Source of the DNA: Paraburkholderia sp. BCC1884
GTDB lineage: Bacteria > Pseudomonadota > Gammaproteobacteria > Burkholderiales > Burkholderiaceae
DNA: 64,000 nucleotides
Assembly (NCBI RefSeq): GCF_900996225.1
Contig: NZ_CAAJGL010000066.1
Span: 31,592-95,591, forward strand
Reading direction: 5' to 3'
The position numbers and the translations under genes are program-made. Position 1 is the stretch's first letter. The number at the start of each line of letters is the position of its first letter. Shown here in pieces: positions 47,401 to 56,162 of this stretch. The notes beneath the pieces were generated by a model that searched no databases, was not told where the DNA came from, and saw only the letters and a list, made by a program, of their open reading frames with translations.

Positions 47401-47539
47401 GATGGGCGGCATCACCAGCGCGACCATCCTCACGCTGTTCTATCTACCGGCGTTGTACGCAGCGTCGTTCAGAGTACGCGGCGACGAACGCGAGCCGCCT
47501 GCGTCGCCGGGTTCCGGCGCGACGCATACGGGGAATTGA
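44411..47539 (+). CDS. RND efflux pump inner-membrane transporter
   Basis: A 1042-residue inner-membrane antiporter of the AcrB family, the usual length. It has two halves with a membrane helix plus large periplasmic loop each. The TM4 motif LGLLVDDAIIAVEMM carries the conserved Asp pair of the proton relay; MFGIIMRNSVILVDQIEQD is the matching repeat in the second half. Substrates are unknown. It is translationally coupled to the adaptor gene (ATGA) and followed within a few bases by the outer-membrane factor gene. Confidence 0.93.
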   Translation: MSTTHEEGRFNLSAWALRHQALVVFLIALATAFGILAYTRLAQSEDPPFTFRVMVIRTFWPGATARQMQEQVTDRIGRKLQETPAIDFVRSYSRPGESLMFFSMKDSAPVKDVPETWYQVRKKVGDIAATLPQGIQGPFFNDEFGDVYTNIYTLEGDGFSAAQLHDYADQLRTVLLRVPGVGKVDYFGDPDQHIYIEITNTQLTRLGISPQQLGQAINSQNSVSAAGTLTTTDDRVFVRPTGQFKDVNALADTLIRINNRSFRLGDIATIKRGYDDPVATQMRFDGKAVLGIGVTMQPGGDVIRLGKSLDQQMVPLRNALPAGLHLVEVSSMPHAVAHSVDDFLEAVAEAVAIVLVVSLVSLGVRTGMVVVISIPVVLAVTALCMYLFDIGLHKVSLGTLVLALGLLVDDAIIAVEMMSVKLEQGWNRTRAAAFAYTSTAFPMLTGTLVTVSGFLPIALAKSSTGEYTRSIFEVSAIALIASWLAAVVLIPLLGYHLLPERKKQEHEADDHEHDIYDTRFYRRLRGWIGWCIERRFMVLAITVVLFLIAMAGFTLVPQQFFPSSDRSELLVDVRLPEGASFEATLRQARRLEKVLVGRAEIDHSVDFVGTGAPRFYLPLDQQLPQPNFAQFVITAKSVKDREKLAQWLEPELRNNFPAIRTRLSRLENGPPVGYPVQFRVSGDDIATVRSIADRVAATMRANRGTSNVQFDWDEPAERSVRFEVDQKKARELGVSSEDISSFLAMTLSGYTVTQYRERDKLISVDLRAPKAERVDPAHLVTLAMPTPNGPVPLGTLGHLRNDLEYGVIWERDRQPTITVQSDVAPGAQGIDVTHAVDKALGQIRGTLPVGYRIEVGGSVEESGKGQTSINAQMPIMIIAVLTLLMIQLQSFARVLMVVLTAPLGLIGVVVTLLLFDQPFGFVAMLGVIAMFGIIMRNSVILVDQIEQDIAAGHQRFDAIVGATVRRFRPITLTAAAAVLALIPLLRSNFFGPMATALMGGITSATILTLFYLPALYAASFRVRGDEREPPASPGSGATHTGN

Positions 47540-47541
47540 GC

Positions 47542-49059
47542 ATGGCCACTTTTGCACCCTGCCGCTATGTCCGCTTCACCGCGCTGGCCAGCGCGGCCTG
47601 CGCGCTCGCCGCATGTTCGTTCGGGCCGAACGGCGAGCCGCCCGCGATGCCGCAACCGGCGCACTACGGCGCCGAGGCTCAGCCGACGCAAACCGTGCCC
47701 GCGCAAGGTGTCACGCAGCAATTCGTGGTCGGCGCGAAGCCGGTGCCCGAATGGTGGAAGCTGTATCGATCGGACGCGTTGAACGCACTGGTCGACGAAG
47801 GGCTGCGCAATAGCCCGACACTCGCCGCCACCGATAAAAGCCTCGCCGCCGCTCGCGAGCAACTGCGTGCGCAGATCGGCAGTTCGCTTTTGCCGACCAT
47901 CGACCTGGGCGGCCAGGCGACGCGCAATCGGGCGCTGGCGATCCCCGAGATCGGGCCGAATACGTTTCTGTACAACCTCTTCGTCGGTCAATTGCAGGCG
48001 CATTACACCTTCGATATTTTCGGCGCATCGCGCCTGGCCGACGCCGCTCTCGCTGCCCGCGTGAACGTGCAGGCCTACCAGTTCGATGCCGCGCGCCGAG
48101 CGCTGGCCGCCAATATCGTGACGGCGGCGATCACGAGCGCCGCGCTTCACGCGCAGATCGACACGACCCAACGGCTCGTAACGATCGCCAACGACCAGGC
48201 GCGCGACACGCAGCGGCGTTATGCGCTGGGCGCGGTCTCACACGCCGATCAGTTGAGCGCGCAACAGAGTGCGGCGAGTGTGTCGGCGAGCTTGCCGGGT
48301 TTGCAGCAGCAATGGCTGACGACACGCCATGCGTTGGCCGTGCTGCTTGGCCGTACCCCCGACGCGGCCCCCGACGATGTCGAGCTTGCGCAACTGCAGG
48401 TGCCTGACCAGGTGCCGGTGGTGGTGCCGTCGGCGTTGCTGCGCGCGCGGCCCGACATTCAGGCGGCCGACGCGGCGTTGAAGGCCGCTGCCGCCGATGT
48501 CGGTGTTGCCACGGCGCAGATGTATCCGAGTCTGTCGCTGAGCGCATCGATGGGACAAGGCGGCTTTAGCTGGCCGGTGGCGCTGTCGGGCGCGGGGGCG
48601 ATCTGGAGTATCGGCGCATCGTTGTCGCAGCCGTTGTTCCATGGTGGCGCGCTGGTGGCGCAGCGTCGCGCGGCCGTTAACACTTACGATGCGGCGGTGT
48701 CGCAGTACAAGCAGACTGTGCTGGCGGCGTTTCAGAACGTCGCCGATACGCTTGCGGCGCTCGAGCATGATTCTCAGGCGCTCGACGCGGCGAACATTGC
48801 GGCGCGCTCCGCTCAGGGGATCTTTGACGAGACGTCGGGGCGCTACAGGTTGGGCGCGCTGCCGATTGCGTCGACGCGCTCCAGTGAACAGCAGTTTCGT
48901 AACGCGCAACTCGATGAGATTCGTTTTTCGAGCGCGAGGTTGACGGATACGGCGGCGCTGTTTCAGGCGATGGGTAATCCGCCCGTCGAAGCAACGTCGA
49001 CGGCTGCCGCAGCGGTGCCGGCTTCGGCTGCGGCTTCGGCAGCGGCCCAATCCAACTAA
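47542..49059 (+). CDS. NodT-family outer-membrane efflux lipoprotein
   Basis: A 505-residue TolC-like channel subunit. The lipobox LAAC ends a signal peptide of about 24 residues. The mature protein contains VPEWWKLYRSDALNALVDEGLRNSPTLAATDKSLAAAREQL and two outer-membrane-factor repeats of long helices (YALGAVSHADQLSAQQSAASVSASLP; YRLGALPIASTRSSEQQFRNAQ). It provides the exit duct for the RND pump. The ATG at 47542 is two bases after the pump stop; a TTG overlapping that stop is an alternative. Confidence 0.9.
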   Translation: MATFAPCRYVRFTALASAACALAACSFGPNGEPPAMPQPAHYGAEAQPTQTVPAQGVTQQFVVGAKPVPEWWKLYRSDALNALVDEGLRNSPTLAATDKSLAAAREQLRAQIGSSLLPTIDLGGQATRNRALAIPEIGPNTFLYNLFVGQLQAHYTFDIFGASRLADAALAARVNVQAYQFDAARRALAANIVTAAITSAALHAQIDTTQRLVTIANDQARDTQRRYALGAVSHADQLSAQQSAASVSASLPGLQQQWLTTRHALAVLLGRTPDAAPDDVELAQLQVPDQVPVVVPSALLRARPDIQAADAALKAAAADVGVATAQMYPSLSLSASMGQGGFSWPVALSGAGAIWSIGASLSQPLFHGGALVAQRRAAVNTYDAAVSQYKQTVLAAFQNVADTLAALEHDSQALDAANIAARSAQGIFDETSGRYRLGALPIASTRSSEQQFRNAQLDEIRFSSARLTDTAALFQAMGNPPVEATSTAAAAVPASAAASAAAQSN

Positions 49060-49089
49060 ACCTGGGATTGCGTAGCGACGCTGGCCGAC

Positions 49090-49126
49090 TTATCCCCAGT
49101 TTATGTTGATGAGGCTGTTGACAACT
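49090..49126 (+). repeat. Direct repeat, copy 1
   Basis: It begins TTATCCCCAGTTTATGTTGA and ends GGCTGTTGACAACT. Copy 2 at 49246-49282 differs at three positions. The following 60 bases are also loosely similar, so the true unit may be about 156 bases. Confidence 0.7.
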
Positions 49127-49245
49127 ATCTGACAAGCGGACTAAGGCATTGATCGCACTGGGGTTTCTATCTGCGGTGCGGAATGAACCAACGAGCCCGC
49201 CGAGGTCGGTTTCCTGCGGTGGGAAGACTTCGGGATGCCTCAACG

Positions 49246-49282
49246 TTATCCCCAGTTTATGTTGATAGGGCTGTTGATAACT
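49246..49282 (+). repeat. Direct repeat, copy 2
   Basis: Second copy of the 37-base element, ending GGCTGTTGATAACT. It lies 156 bases after copy 1. Confidence 0.7.
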
Positions 49283-49574
49283 GCCTGGCTAGTCTCTTAA
49301 GTGCTTGAAGCGACTGGGTTTGCTGGTTGCGGTGCCGATGGATGCAGCGTCCGGGACGCAAGATTTGTCGTGAGGCGCCTACGAGCCACCTGCGGCGTTC
49401 GCGCGAGAAACCCCCATCTCCTTCCTTCTACAGTGCGCAATATGACGCGGCACTGGTCAGCCGGTCTCGACCTACACTGCACCATCATTTGTTTGGCGCA
49501 TGTTCCGGCATCGTCTCAGCAGAACGTTCAGGCGAGGCCTTTAAAACCCGAGTCCATCCGACCAGGAGCTTCAT

Positions 49575-51119
49575 ATGAGTGTTACCGCCGCTTTTGACGT
49601 TGTGATTCCCGATCAGAATTTGAATATCGCATTGCACACGACACTTGGCATCCCTTTGGCGACGCCACTGACGGATGAAGACCTCGCGCGCGTCACGGTG
49701 ATTCACGCAGCCGCAAATGGGATCGCGGATCTGACCGGCATGGAGTTCTGCGTCAACCTTGTCGAAGCAGATTTCTCCAGCAACGCAATCGTCGACCTGA
49801 TGCCGCTGCAGGGCTTGATCGAATTGGCTGTATTGAACATAGGCTACAACGCAATCGATGACCTTACCGCGATAGGTCAACTGGTCAAATTGCGGAGGCT
49901 TTCCATGGACGTCCTGAAAAACACGACGGTTCCCGATCATGTCGACATTTCTGCCTTGAGCAATCTCAGGCAACTGAACTATCTATCCGCCGGTGCCAAT
50001 TACATTCACGATGTTGGCCCCATTGCTTCGCTGACCCAGCTGGAAACGCTGATTCTCGATCAGAATCTCATCGACAACGAACAGGCCGCGAGACTGTCGG
50101 CCTTGAGCAATCTGACGTATCTCGACATCGGCGAAGGTGCGTTTAGTGACGCTTCGTTCATCGGTTCGCTGGTGAAACTGACCCATCTCGGTCTGAACGA
50201 GTGCTCCTTCGTCTCAGATATAAGCTTCCTCGAGTCCCTAGGGCAGCTTACCGAATTGAACCTGGCGAATTGTGGAGGTATTTTCGATTTTTCGCCTTTG
50301 GCTGGCGCGATCGCGCTAACGACACTAGATGTACAGTCATCCAGCTTGCGAAACCACGCCATTCTTTCGACCCTTGTCCGTTTAAGGAAGGTAAATTTCA
50401 GTCACACATCGGCGCGCAACCTGGACTTCCTGTCGAACATGAGCGATCTGCAGGAGGCGATCTTTCAGGGCAACACGATATCCGATCTGAGTGCGTTAGC
50501 TGGCCTCGATAAATTGAGAATCATCTACGCGTTGCAGAACAGGATTGTCGATTTAACTCCCGTTGCAAACTGCAGTCATCTTCTGGAAGTCAACGTCAGT
50601 CAAAACCGGGTCACGGCGCTTGCTCCGCTAGAGGCGTGTCCGTTGGTTGCCCTGTTCGCCGACGATAACTATCTGACGGATGTCGACGAAATGGCCCGGT
50701 TTGTCTCCGATGTGGGGGTCACCTCTTTCGACGGCAACTACTACATTGGCACTCCGCGACAGAATGCCTTTCGCGCAGTCGATCCGATCAGCGTGCAAGT
50801 TGGCGGGACGGTTAGCCAGTTGTTCGAAGCGGTCTACACGCAAGATGGGATCACGTACGACGCTTCGTCGGATATCCGTGACGAGGACGCGTTCAAGATG
50901 ATGCAGATGGTGATCGCCGATCCGTCAGTTGCGCAGGGCATTCTGCGCGGAGTTGATCCTTTGGCGGCGTCTTTACTCTACGATATCGAAGGACTGAAAA
51001 GCGGTGCGACAGCTGCCTCGATTCACTTCAGAGCTTCGTCTTCTATCGAGGCTGTGATGCCTTTCACAACGGCGGCGATGTCGGTGCCCGTGACCGTGGT
51101 CGCGGCGCCTCAGGCTTAA
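49575..51119 (+). CDS. Internalin-type leucine-rich-repeat protein
   Basis: A 514-residue protein. Residues about 9-60 match the internalin N-cap (IPDQNLNIALHTTLG, then DLARVTVIHAAANGIADLTGMEF), followed by about 14 repeats of 21-23 residues with the LxxLxxLxLxxNxIxDLxPL pattern up to about residue 375. The C-terminal 130 residues (ISVQVGGTVSQLFEAVYTQDG ... SIEAVMPFTTAAMSVPVTVV) look like a beta-rich capping domain. Unlike typical internalins it has no signal peptide, so it is probably cytosolic or secreted by another route. AGGAG lies before the ATG at 49575. The coding GC is lower than in the flanks, which suggests transfer. No partner gene is evident. Confidence 0.85.
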   Translation: MSVTAAFDVVIPDQNLNIALHTTLGIPLATPLTDEDLARVTVIHAAANGIADLTGMEFCVNLVEADFSSNAIVDLMPLQGLIELAVLNIGYNAIDDLTAIGQLVKLRRLSMDVLKNTTVPDHVDISALSNLRQLNYLSAGANYIHDVGPIASLTQLETLILDQNLIDNEQAARLSALSNLTYLDIGEGAFSDASFIGSLVKLTHLGLNECSFVSDISFLESLGQLTELNLANCGGIFDFSPLAGAIALTTLDVQSSSLRNHAILSTLVRLRKVNFSHTSARNLDFLSNMSDLQEAIFQGNTISDLSALAGLDKLRIIYALQNRIVDLTPVANCSHLLEVNVSQNRVTALAPLEACPLVALFADDNYLTDVDEMARFVSDVGVTSFDGNYYIGTPRQNAFRAVDPISVQVGGTVSQLFEAVYTQDGITYDASSDIRDEDAFKMMQMVIADPSVAQGILRGVDPLAASLLYDIEGLKSGATAASIHFRASSSIEAVMPFTTAAMSVPVTVVAAPQA

Positions 51120-51204
51120 ATGAGGGAATAGTTTTTTTGGTCGGGTGGTTTGTGTTAAAGCACACACCCAGCGCGAAGCCTCACCTTCCGAGAGCGAACG
51201 CAAA

Positions 51205-51228
51205 AAAAGCGCGGGTAACCGCGCTTTT
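51205..51228. terminator. Bidirectional intrinsic terminator after the LRR gene
   Basis: Perfect arms AAAAGCGCGG (51205-51214) and CCGCGCTTTT (51219-51228) with a GTAA loop, between the convergent LRR and acyltransferase genes. Confidence 0.8.
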
Positions 51229-51317
51229 CATCGTCATCGTCATCGCCAGTCGATCTACCGAAACGCGCAACGTGGCCTCCTTTCTGATATCCCGCAGACG
51301 CACCGCCGCACTCGCCT

Positions 51318-52196
51318 TCAATAAACCCCCGCCTCTCCCGCCGGCCGATTCTTAAACCGCTTATGCACCCAATAATATTGATCAGGAATCCGTCGAACCT
51401 GCGTCTCCAGAAACTCCGTGATCCGCCGCGCATCGATCGCCACGTCATCCGAGGGGAAGTCGCTTAGCGCATCGAAAATCGTCAGCTTGTAGCCTCGATA
51501 ATCCGGCAGCACCTCGGTCACGAACGGCACCACCCGCGCATTGCCCGCGCGCGCCATCCGCGACACCGAGGTCAGCGTGCAAGCCGGCACGCCGAAGAAC
51601 GGCACGAACACCGAATCACGCAGGCCAAAATCCATATCCGCGGCCAGCATCACCGGCTTGCCGTCGCGCAACACGCGCAAGGCGCGCCGCACGCTATCGC
51701 TGCGCGGAATCATCTCCGTGCCGAAGCGGCCGCGCTGTCGCCGCGCCATCGCGTCGAGCAGCAGGTTCGACATCGGCGTATAGAGCGATGCCACCGGATG
51801 CCGCGTCGAATACATCATGCAACCCGCCTCGATCCCGACGAAATGGAAGCCCACGAAAATAGTCGGCTGCCCTTCCATGTCGGACAGATCGATCGCGCTC
51901 TCCACCTCGACGAGCCGGGCCAGCGCTTGCGCATTGCCGAACCACTGCGGCCCGCGCTCCACATAACTGCGAATCACGTGACAAAAGTGCGCGCGCGCCA
52001 GACGCTCGCGCGCCTCGTCGCTCATGTCGGGAAAACACAGTTTGAGATTGGTATGCACGACGCGTCGTCGCGCGCTCGGAATCTTGTACAGCAACGCGCC
52101 GATACCAGTGCCGATCCGCGCAACCACACCATACGGAAGAAAGGCGAACGCGCGCAACAGACCTGTCATCAGACAGATGAGAATTCGACTTTTCAA
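51318..52196 (-). CDS. Lysophospholipid/lauroyl acyltransferase (LpxL/HtrB family)
   Basis: A 292-residue inner-membrane enzyme. An N-terminal helix (LLRAFAFLPYGVVARIGTG) is followed by the acyltransferase domain: FVGFHFVGIEAGCMMY contains the HX4-type catalytic element in modified form (HFVGIE), and GKPVMLAADMDFG and VPFFGVPACT follow. It adds an acyl chain to lipid A or to a related lipid. The start is uncertain: TTG at 52196 gives SRILICLMTG at the usual N-terminus, while the first ATG is at 52169. Neither has a good ribosome-binding site. The longer frame to 52364 is not supported. Confidence 0.82.
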   Translation of the reverse strand: MKSRILICLMTGLLRAFAFLPYGVVARIGTGIGALLYKIPSARRRVVHTNLKLCFPDMSDEARERLARAHFCHVIRSYVERGPQWFGNAQALARLVEVESAIDLSDMEGQPTIFVGFHFVGIEAGCMMYSTRHPVASLYTPMSNLLLDAMARRQRGRFGTEMIPRSDSVRRALRVLRDGKPVMLAADMDFGLRDSVFVPFFGVPACTLTSVSRMARAGNARVVPFVTEVLPDYRGYKLTIFDALSDFPSDDVAIDARRITEFLETQVRRIPDQYYWVHKRFKNRPAGEAGVY

Positions 52197-52531
52197 AGGA
52201 CAGAGACCCGGTGGATGCTGTATGACAAACACGCCGGCCGTCGCAACCCGAGGTTGTCGACAGACGAAGCGAGATGCGCGCGCGTCAAACCGGGTCTCGC
52301 GCGGCGCGTGATGAAGCTGACCGCCTCGCTCATGGCGAGACGCGGAGGTGCTGGAGGCCGACACCGCTCAGGCGTCGGGCGTCCCGGACGGGACCCAAGA
52401 TGAAAGCACCGCAGGGCGTGATTAAAGCACACTGCGGATACGCACTACACAAACTGCCAGAACCACCGCCCTTTCCAATCATTTGCGTAAGCGGCCCAGC
52501 CGATCCGACTGGCCCGCCCACGCTTGCTGCA

Positions 52532-55033
52532 TCAAGGTTTGTTCGATTCGAACAGATCCATGATCTGCTTCTTCTCATTGGACGTGACGCTCGGTGGCGG
52601 CACGGCCGGTGGCGTCATGCCCGCCGGGCCGACGCCACCCACCGCGTCGCTCGCGCCCGCGGTCGGATTCGCCGAATCGAGCCCGATGCTCGCCACGAAG
52701 CCATTGCCCGGCGTCATGTCCGTGTAGAACAACTCACCGTCGACCTGCGTCACACCATCCGGCTGCGGCGGTTCGCCTTGCGGCACGCCGCGCAATGCAC
52801 GCTGCATGTATTCGACCCAGATCGGCAATGCAAGCTGCGCGCCGAATTCGCGGCTACCGAGGCTCTTCGGCTGGTCGTAACCCATCCACGCGACCGCCAC
52901 CAGCGATTGCTGATAGCCGGCGAACCAGCCGTCCTTGGCGTCGTTGGTCGTGCCCGTCTTGCCCTGCAAGTCCGAACGATGCAGCACGTTGGTGCCCGCG
53001 CCCGTCCCCGCCGTCGCCACCGAGTGCAGCAGGCTGTTCATGATGAATGCGTTACGCGGTTCGAGCGTGCGCGGCGCATCGCCACCGGCCGTCAGCGGTT
53101 GTGCCTTCGAGAGCGGCTCGCCGCGTGCATCCGTGACTTCATTGATCAGATACGGATTGATCCGGTAGCCGCCGTTCGCGAACACCGAGTACGCGCCCGC
53201 CGACTGCAGCGGCGTGACGAGGCCCGCGCCGAGTGCCATCGGCAGATACGGCGGGGTCTTGTCGGCGTCGAAACCGAAGCGCTGCGTGACGAAGTCCTGC
53301 GCGTACCTGGTGCCGATGAACGACAGAATGCGGATCGACACCAGATTCTTCGACTTCTGCAACGCGAGACGCATTGGCATCGGACCGTCCGGCTGGTCGT
53401 CGTCCTTCGGCTCCCACGCGTCGCCGCCCGGTGTGCTCGACGGGAAATACAGCGGCGCGTCGTTGATGATGGTGGCCGGTCCGAGACCCTTGTCGAGCGC
53501 CGCCGAATAGATGAACGGCTTGAAGCTCGAGCCCGGCTGGCGCCAAGCCTGCGTGACATGGTTGAACTTGTTCTTGTTGAAGTCGAAGCCGCCCACCAGC
53601 GCGCGGATCGCGCCGTCCTGCGGCGTGAGCGACACCAGCGCGCCTTCCACTTGCGGAAGCTGCGTGATCTGCCAGTCGCCCTTGTCGTCCGCAAGGACAC
53701 GCACGATCGAGCCGGGTTTGATCTTCGTGGCCGCTGTCGCACGCGTACTGAGGGCGCCGGCGACAAAGCGCAGACCGTCGCCGCTGATCGTCACCTGCGT
53801 GCCGTCCACGAGTTCCGCCTTGACGGCCTTCGGATTGGCATCCGTCACCACGGCGGCGATGATCTCACCGTTGTCGGGGTGATCGGTGAGCGCGTCGTCG
53901 ATGGTCTGGTCGCGGTCGTCGCCCGGCGGGGGCAAGGCCACGAAGCCTTCCGGCCCGCGATAGCCGTGACGGCGCTCATAGTCCATCACGCCTTTGCGCA
54001 CCGCGCGATACGCCGCGTCCTGATCCGCGGAATCGATCGTGGTGGTGACGTTCAGGCCGCGCGTATAGGTTTCGTCCTTGTACTGCGCGTACATCATCTG
54101 CCGCACCATTTCGGCGATGTATTCGGCATGCACGCTGTATTCGTTACCGGCGTTCTTGGTGTGAATCTCTTCCTTCACCGCCTGGTCGTACTGATCCTGG
54201 CTGATGTATTTCAGCTCCAGCATCCGCCGCAGAATGTACTCCTGACGGATCTTCGCGCGCTTCGGATTGACCACCGGGTTATACGCGGACGGCGCCTTCG
54301 GCAAACCGGCCAGCATCGCGCATTCCGCGAGCGAGATGTCTTTCAGATCCTTGCCGAAGTACACGCGCGAGGCCGCGGCGAAGCCGTAGGCGCGCTCGCC
54401 CAGATAAATCTGGTTCATGTACAGCTCGAGAATCTGGTCCTTCGTCAACGCGCGCTCGATCTTGTAGGCGAGCAGCATTTCGTAGATCTTGCGCGTGTAG
54501 GTCTTCTCGCTGGAGAGGAAGAAGTTGCGCGCCACCTGCATGGTGATCGTGCTCGCGCCCTGCGAGGCGCCGCCGTGCGCGAGGTCGGCAAAGCCGGCGC
54601 GCAGAATGCCCACGAAGTCGACCCCGCCGTGCTCGTAGAAGCGATAGTCTTCGATCGCGAGCACGGCTTTCTTCATCTGGTCCGGAATATCCTGGAAGCG
54701 CACGAGGCTGCGTCGCTCCTCGCCGAATTCGCCGATCAGCACGTGGTCCGCGGTATAGACCCGCAGCGGCACCTTCGGGTGATAGTCGGTGAGCGCGTCG
54801 AGCGACGGCAGTTGCGGGCCCATCACCACCAGCGCGTAGCCGAGAATCAGCGCGCCCACCACGGCGAGCGTGCCGAGCAGGCCCGCGAACCAGATGACGA
54901 GCGTCGCACCGATCGAACGGCGCCGGCTCTCGCCGTCGCGCGATGCGTCGTTGCGTCCTGGAGTGCGTTGGTAGGAGTCCCGGTCTTCACCAGCCGGAGA
55001 ATTGGAAGAATGCGGTCGTTTGATGATTGGCAT
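52532..55033 (-). CDS. mrcA: Penicillin-binding protein 1A
   Basis: An 833-residue bifunctional peptidoglycan synthase anchored by one N-terminal helix (IGATLVIWFAGLLGTLAVVGALILGYALVV). The glycosyltransferase domain (GT51) has the catalytic Glu in IEDYRFYEHGG (about residue 128) and QGASTITMQVARN. The transpeptidase domain has the active-site Ser in PGSSFKPF (about residue 502) and the KTGT motif in LQGKTGTTND (about residue 690). An OB-like insert lies between them. It polymerises and cross-links peptidoglycan in the periplasm. The start at 55033 gives the family N-terminus but has no clear ribosome-binding site; the frame runs on to 55216. Confidence 0.92.
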   Translation of the reverse strand: MPIIKRPHSSNSPAGEDRDSYQRTPGRNDASRDGESRRRSIGATLVIWFAGLLGTLAVVGALILGYALVVMGPQLPSLDALTDYHPKVPLRVYTADHVLIGEFGEERRSLVRFQDIPDQMKKAVLAIEDYRFYEHGGVDFVGILRAGFADLAHGGASQGASTITMQVARNFFLSSEKTYTRKIYEMLLAYKIERALTKDQILELYMNQIYLGERAYGFAAASRVYFGKDLKDISLAECAMLAGLPKAPSAYNPVVNPKRAKIRQEYILRRMLELKYISQDQYDQAVKEEIHTKNAGNEYSVHAEYIAEMVRQMMYAQYKDETYTRGLNVTTTIDSADQDAAYRAVRKGVMDYERRHGYRGPEGFVALPPPGDDRDQTIDDALTDHPDNGEIIAAVVTDANPKAVKAELVDGTQVTISGDGLRFVAGALSTRATAATKIKPGSIVRVLADDKGDWQITQLPQVEGALVSLTPQDGAIRALVGGFDFNKNKFNHVTQAWRQPGSSFKPFIYSAALDKGLGPATIINDAPLYFPSSTPGGDAWEPKDDDQPDGPMPMRLALQKSKNLVSIRILSFIGTRYAQDFVTQRFGFDADKTPPYLPMALGAGLVTPLQSAGAYSVFANGGYRINPYLINEVTDARGEPLSKAQPLTAGGDAPRTLEPRNAFIMNSLLHSVATAGTGAGTNVLHRSDLQGKTGTTNDAKDGWFAGYQQSLVAVAWMGYDQPKSLGSREFGAQLALPIWVEYMQRALRGVPQGEPPQPDGVTQVDGELFYTDMTPGNGFVASIGLDSANPTAGASDAVGGVGPAGMTPPAVPPPSVTSNEKKQIMDLFESNKP

Positions 55034-55502
55034 GACTGGAATAGTGGGCGCATAACTGAACGCCTTTCTGCGCACGCTCCTGGCGCGCGCATGGATCGTA
55101 ATCGAGCTGTGTAGCCTGAGGCGCAAACACCGCGCGGCCTTGTGCCCCCGGCCGGCCGCACGGAGCGCCAGGGACCGTGTCCGGCGCAACGTAACAGCGC
55201 ATTTTAAAGAAATCAAGGGCGGCCGAAGCTAGTTTTTTTGTAAGAATTCCCTTCGCGGCATGCCTGTAAGGGGTTCGGGCGGCAAAACGGACAAACCGGC
55301 CGGCCGCGCGAAGTTATACACAGAAAATGTTGAAAGGCCTGTGGACAAGCCCCCCGCAAACGCCCCAACCCGTTGATGTCACGGGATTTTCATGTCACGC
55401 CCGTTCCGCATCGCCGCAACTCGTCATATGATGGACTCGGCGCGCCCTGGCCAACACGAACGCGCGCCTGACCTGCCCATGCCAACAAGTATGCGAGCCA
55501 CC
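55034..55502. other. Divergent intergenic region between mrcA and the RHH-like gene
   Basis: It holds the mrcA promoter on one side. The sequence around 55311-55348 contains TTATACACA and TGTGGACAA, which loosely resemble DnaA boxes in opposite orientation. No gene is supported; ATGs upstream of 55503 are possible extra starts for the next gene. Confidence 0.4.
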
Positions 55503-56162
55503 ATGAACAAGCCCAGCGAACGCATCGTCGTATTCGTCACGACCGCGCAGAAACGCGCGATCGCCGCCACCGCCGAGAATATGGGCATTAGCGTCAGCGA
55601 ACTCATGCGCCGCGCGGTGTTGAGCTTCGGCGCGACCAGCGAGCAGGTCAAGGCGGCGAGCATCGTCGACCGGCTGCGCGCGCCACGCGCGCCGGATGCG
55701 CTCGACGCAGCGCTACAGCGCGTCGCCCGTGGCACGCGCCACGCACGCGCAGCGCTGCCGCCGGCTTTGCAGACGCGCGATGGCGGTGAAACGCCAGCGG
55801 CGGCGGAAGGCGCAGCCGGTTCCGGTTCTGCTGGTGCGGATTCGGTGCGGTCCGGCACCAGCACTGGCACCGGCAAATCGGCGCCAAAGCCCGCAGCCCC
55901 CGCCGCAGAACCTGCGCCCTTGCTGCCAGCCGGTTTAGCGGCCGCGCTCGCGGCCGACGTCGACGAAGAAGCCGCCGCAACCGCCCAAGCCGTGGCGCGC
56001 GTGGCCGCGGCCAAGGCAGCGGCAGTAGACGGCACGCCGATCCAGCAAACCGATCCCGACGCGCAATTGCGCGCCGTCCTCAAGCGCCCTCGCCTCGACA
56101 ACTCACGCGACAACGACGACCCGCTGAGCGATCCGAGCACGAATGGCGGCCGCTTCGCCTGA
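55503..56162 (+). CDS. Ribbon-helix-helix-like protein with low-complexity tail
   Basis: A 219-residue protein. The N-terminal 55 residues (KPSERIVVFVTTAQKRAIAATAENMGISVSELMRRAVLSFG) have the beta-strand plus two-helix pattern of a ribbon-helix-helix DNA-binding domain. The rest is Ala/Pro/Gly-rich and probably disordered, ending in a charged segment (RAVLKRPRLDNSRDNDDPLSD). A regulator or a plasmid-type partition-like role is possible, but neither is shown. The start is uncertain among several ATGs between 55392 and 55503. The gene is divergent from mrcA. Confidence 0.6.
   Translation: MNKPSERIVVFVTTAQKRAIAATAENMGISVSELMRRAVLSFGATSEQVKAASIVDRLRAPRAPDALDAALQRVARGTRHARAALPPALQTRDGGETPAAAEGAAGSGSAGADSVRSGTSTGTGKSAPKPAAPAAEPAPLLPAGLAAALAADVDEEAAATAQAVARVAAAKAAAVDGTPIQQTDPDAQLRAVLKRPRLDNSRDNDDPLSDPSTNGGRFA

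Larger units (their letters stand above)
49060..49574. other. Intergenic region with diverged direct repeats
   Basis: About 515 bases between the efflux operon and the LRR gene without a gene. It contains two copies of a 37-base element 156 bases apart and weaker similarity beyond them. Confidence 0.5.

Noticed and set aside
49090..49282. Replication-origin-like boxes (TTATCCCCA)
   Set aside because: Each copy has one mismatch to the DnaA box, only two copies are seen, and there is no dnaA, parA or gidA nearby.
52274..55114. 946-codon plus-strand frame opposite mrcA
   Set aside because: It is antisense to PBP1A, Arg/His-rich, and without domain motifs.
55311..55348. TTATACACA and TGTGGACAA as a DnaA-box pair
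   Set aside because: Two loose matches in one intergenic region are expected by chance; there is no other origin feature.
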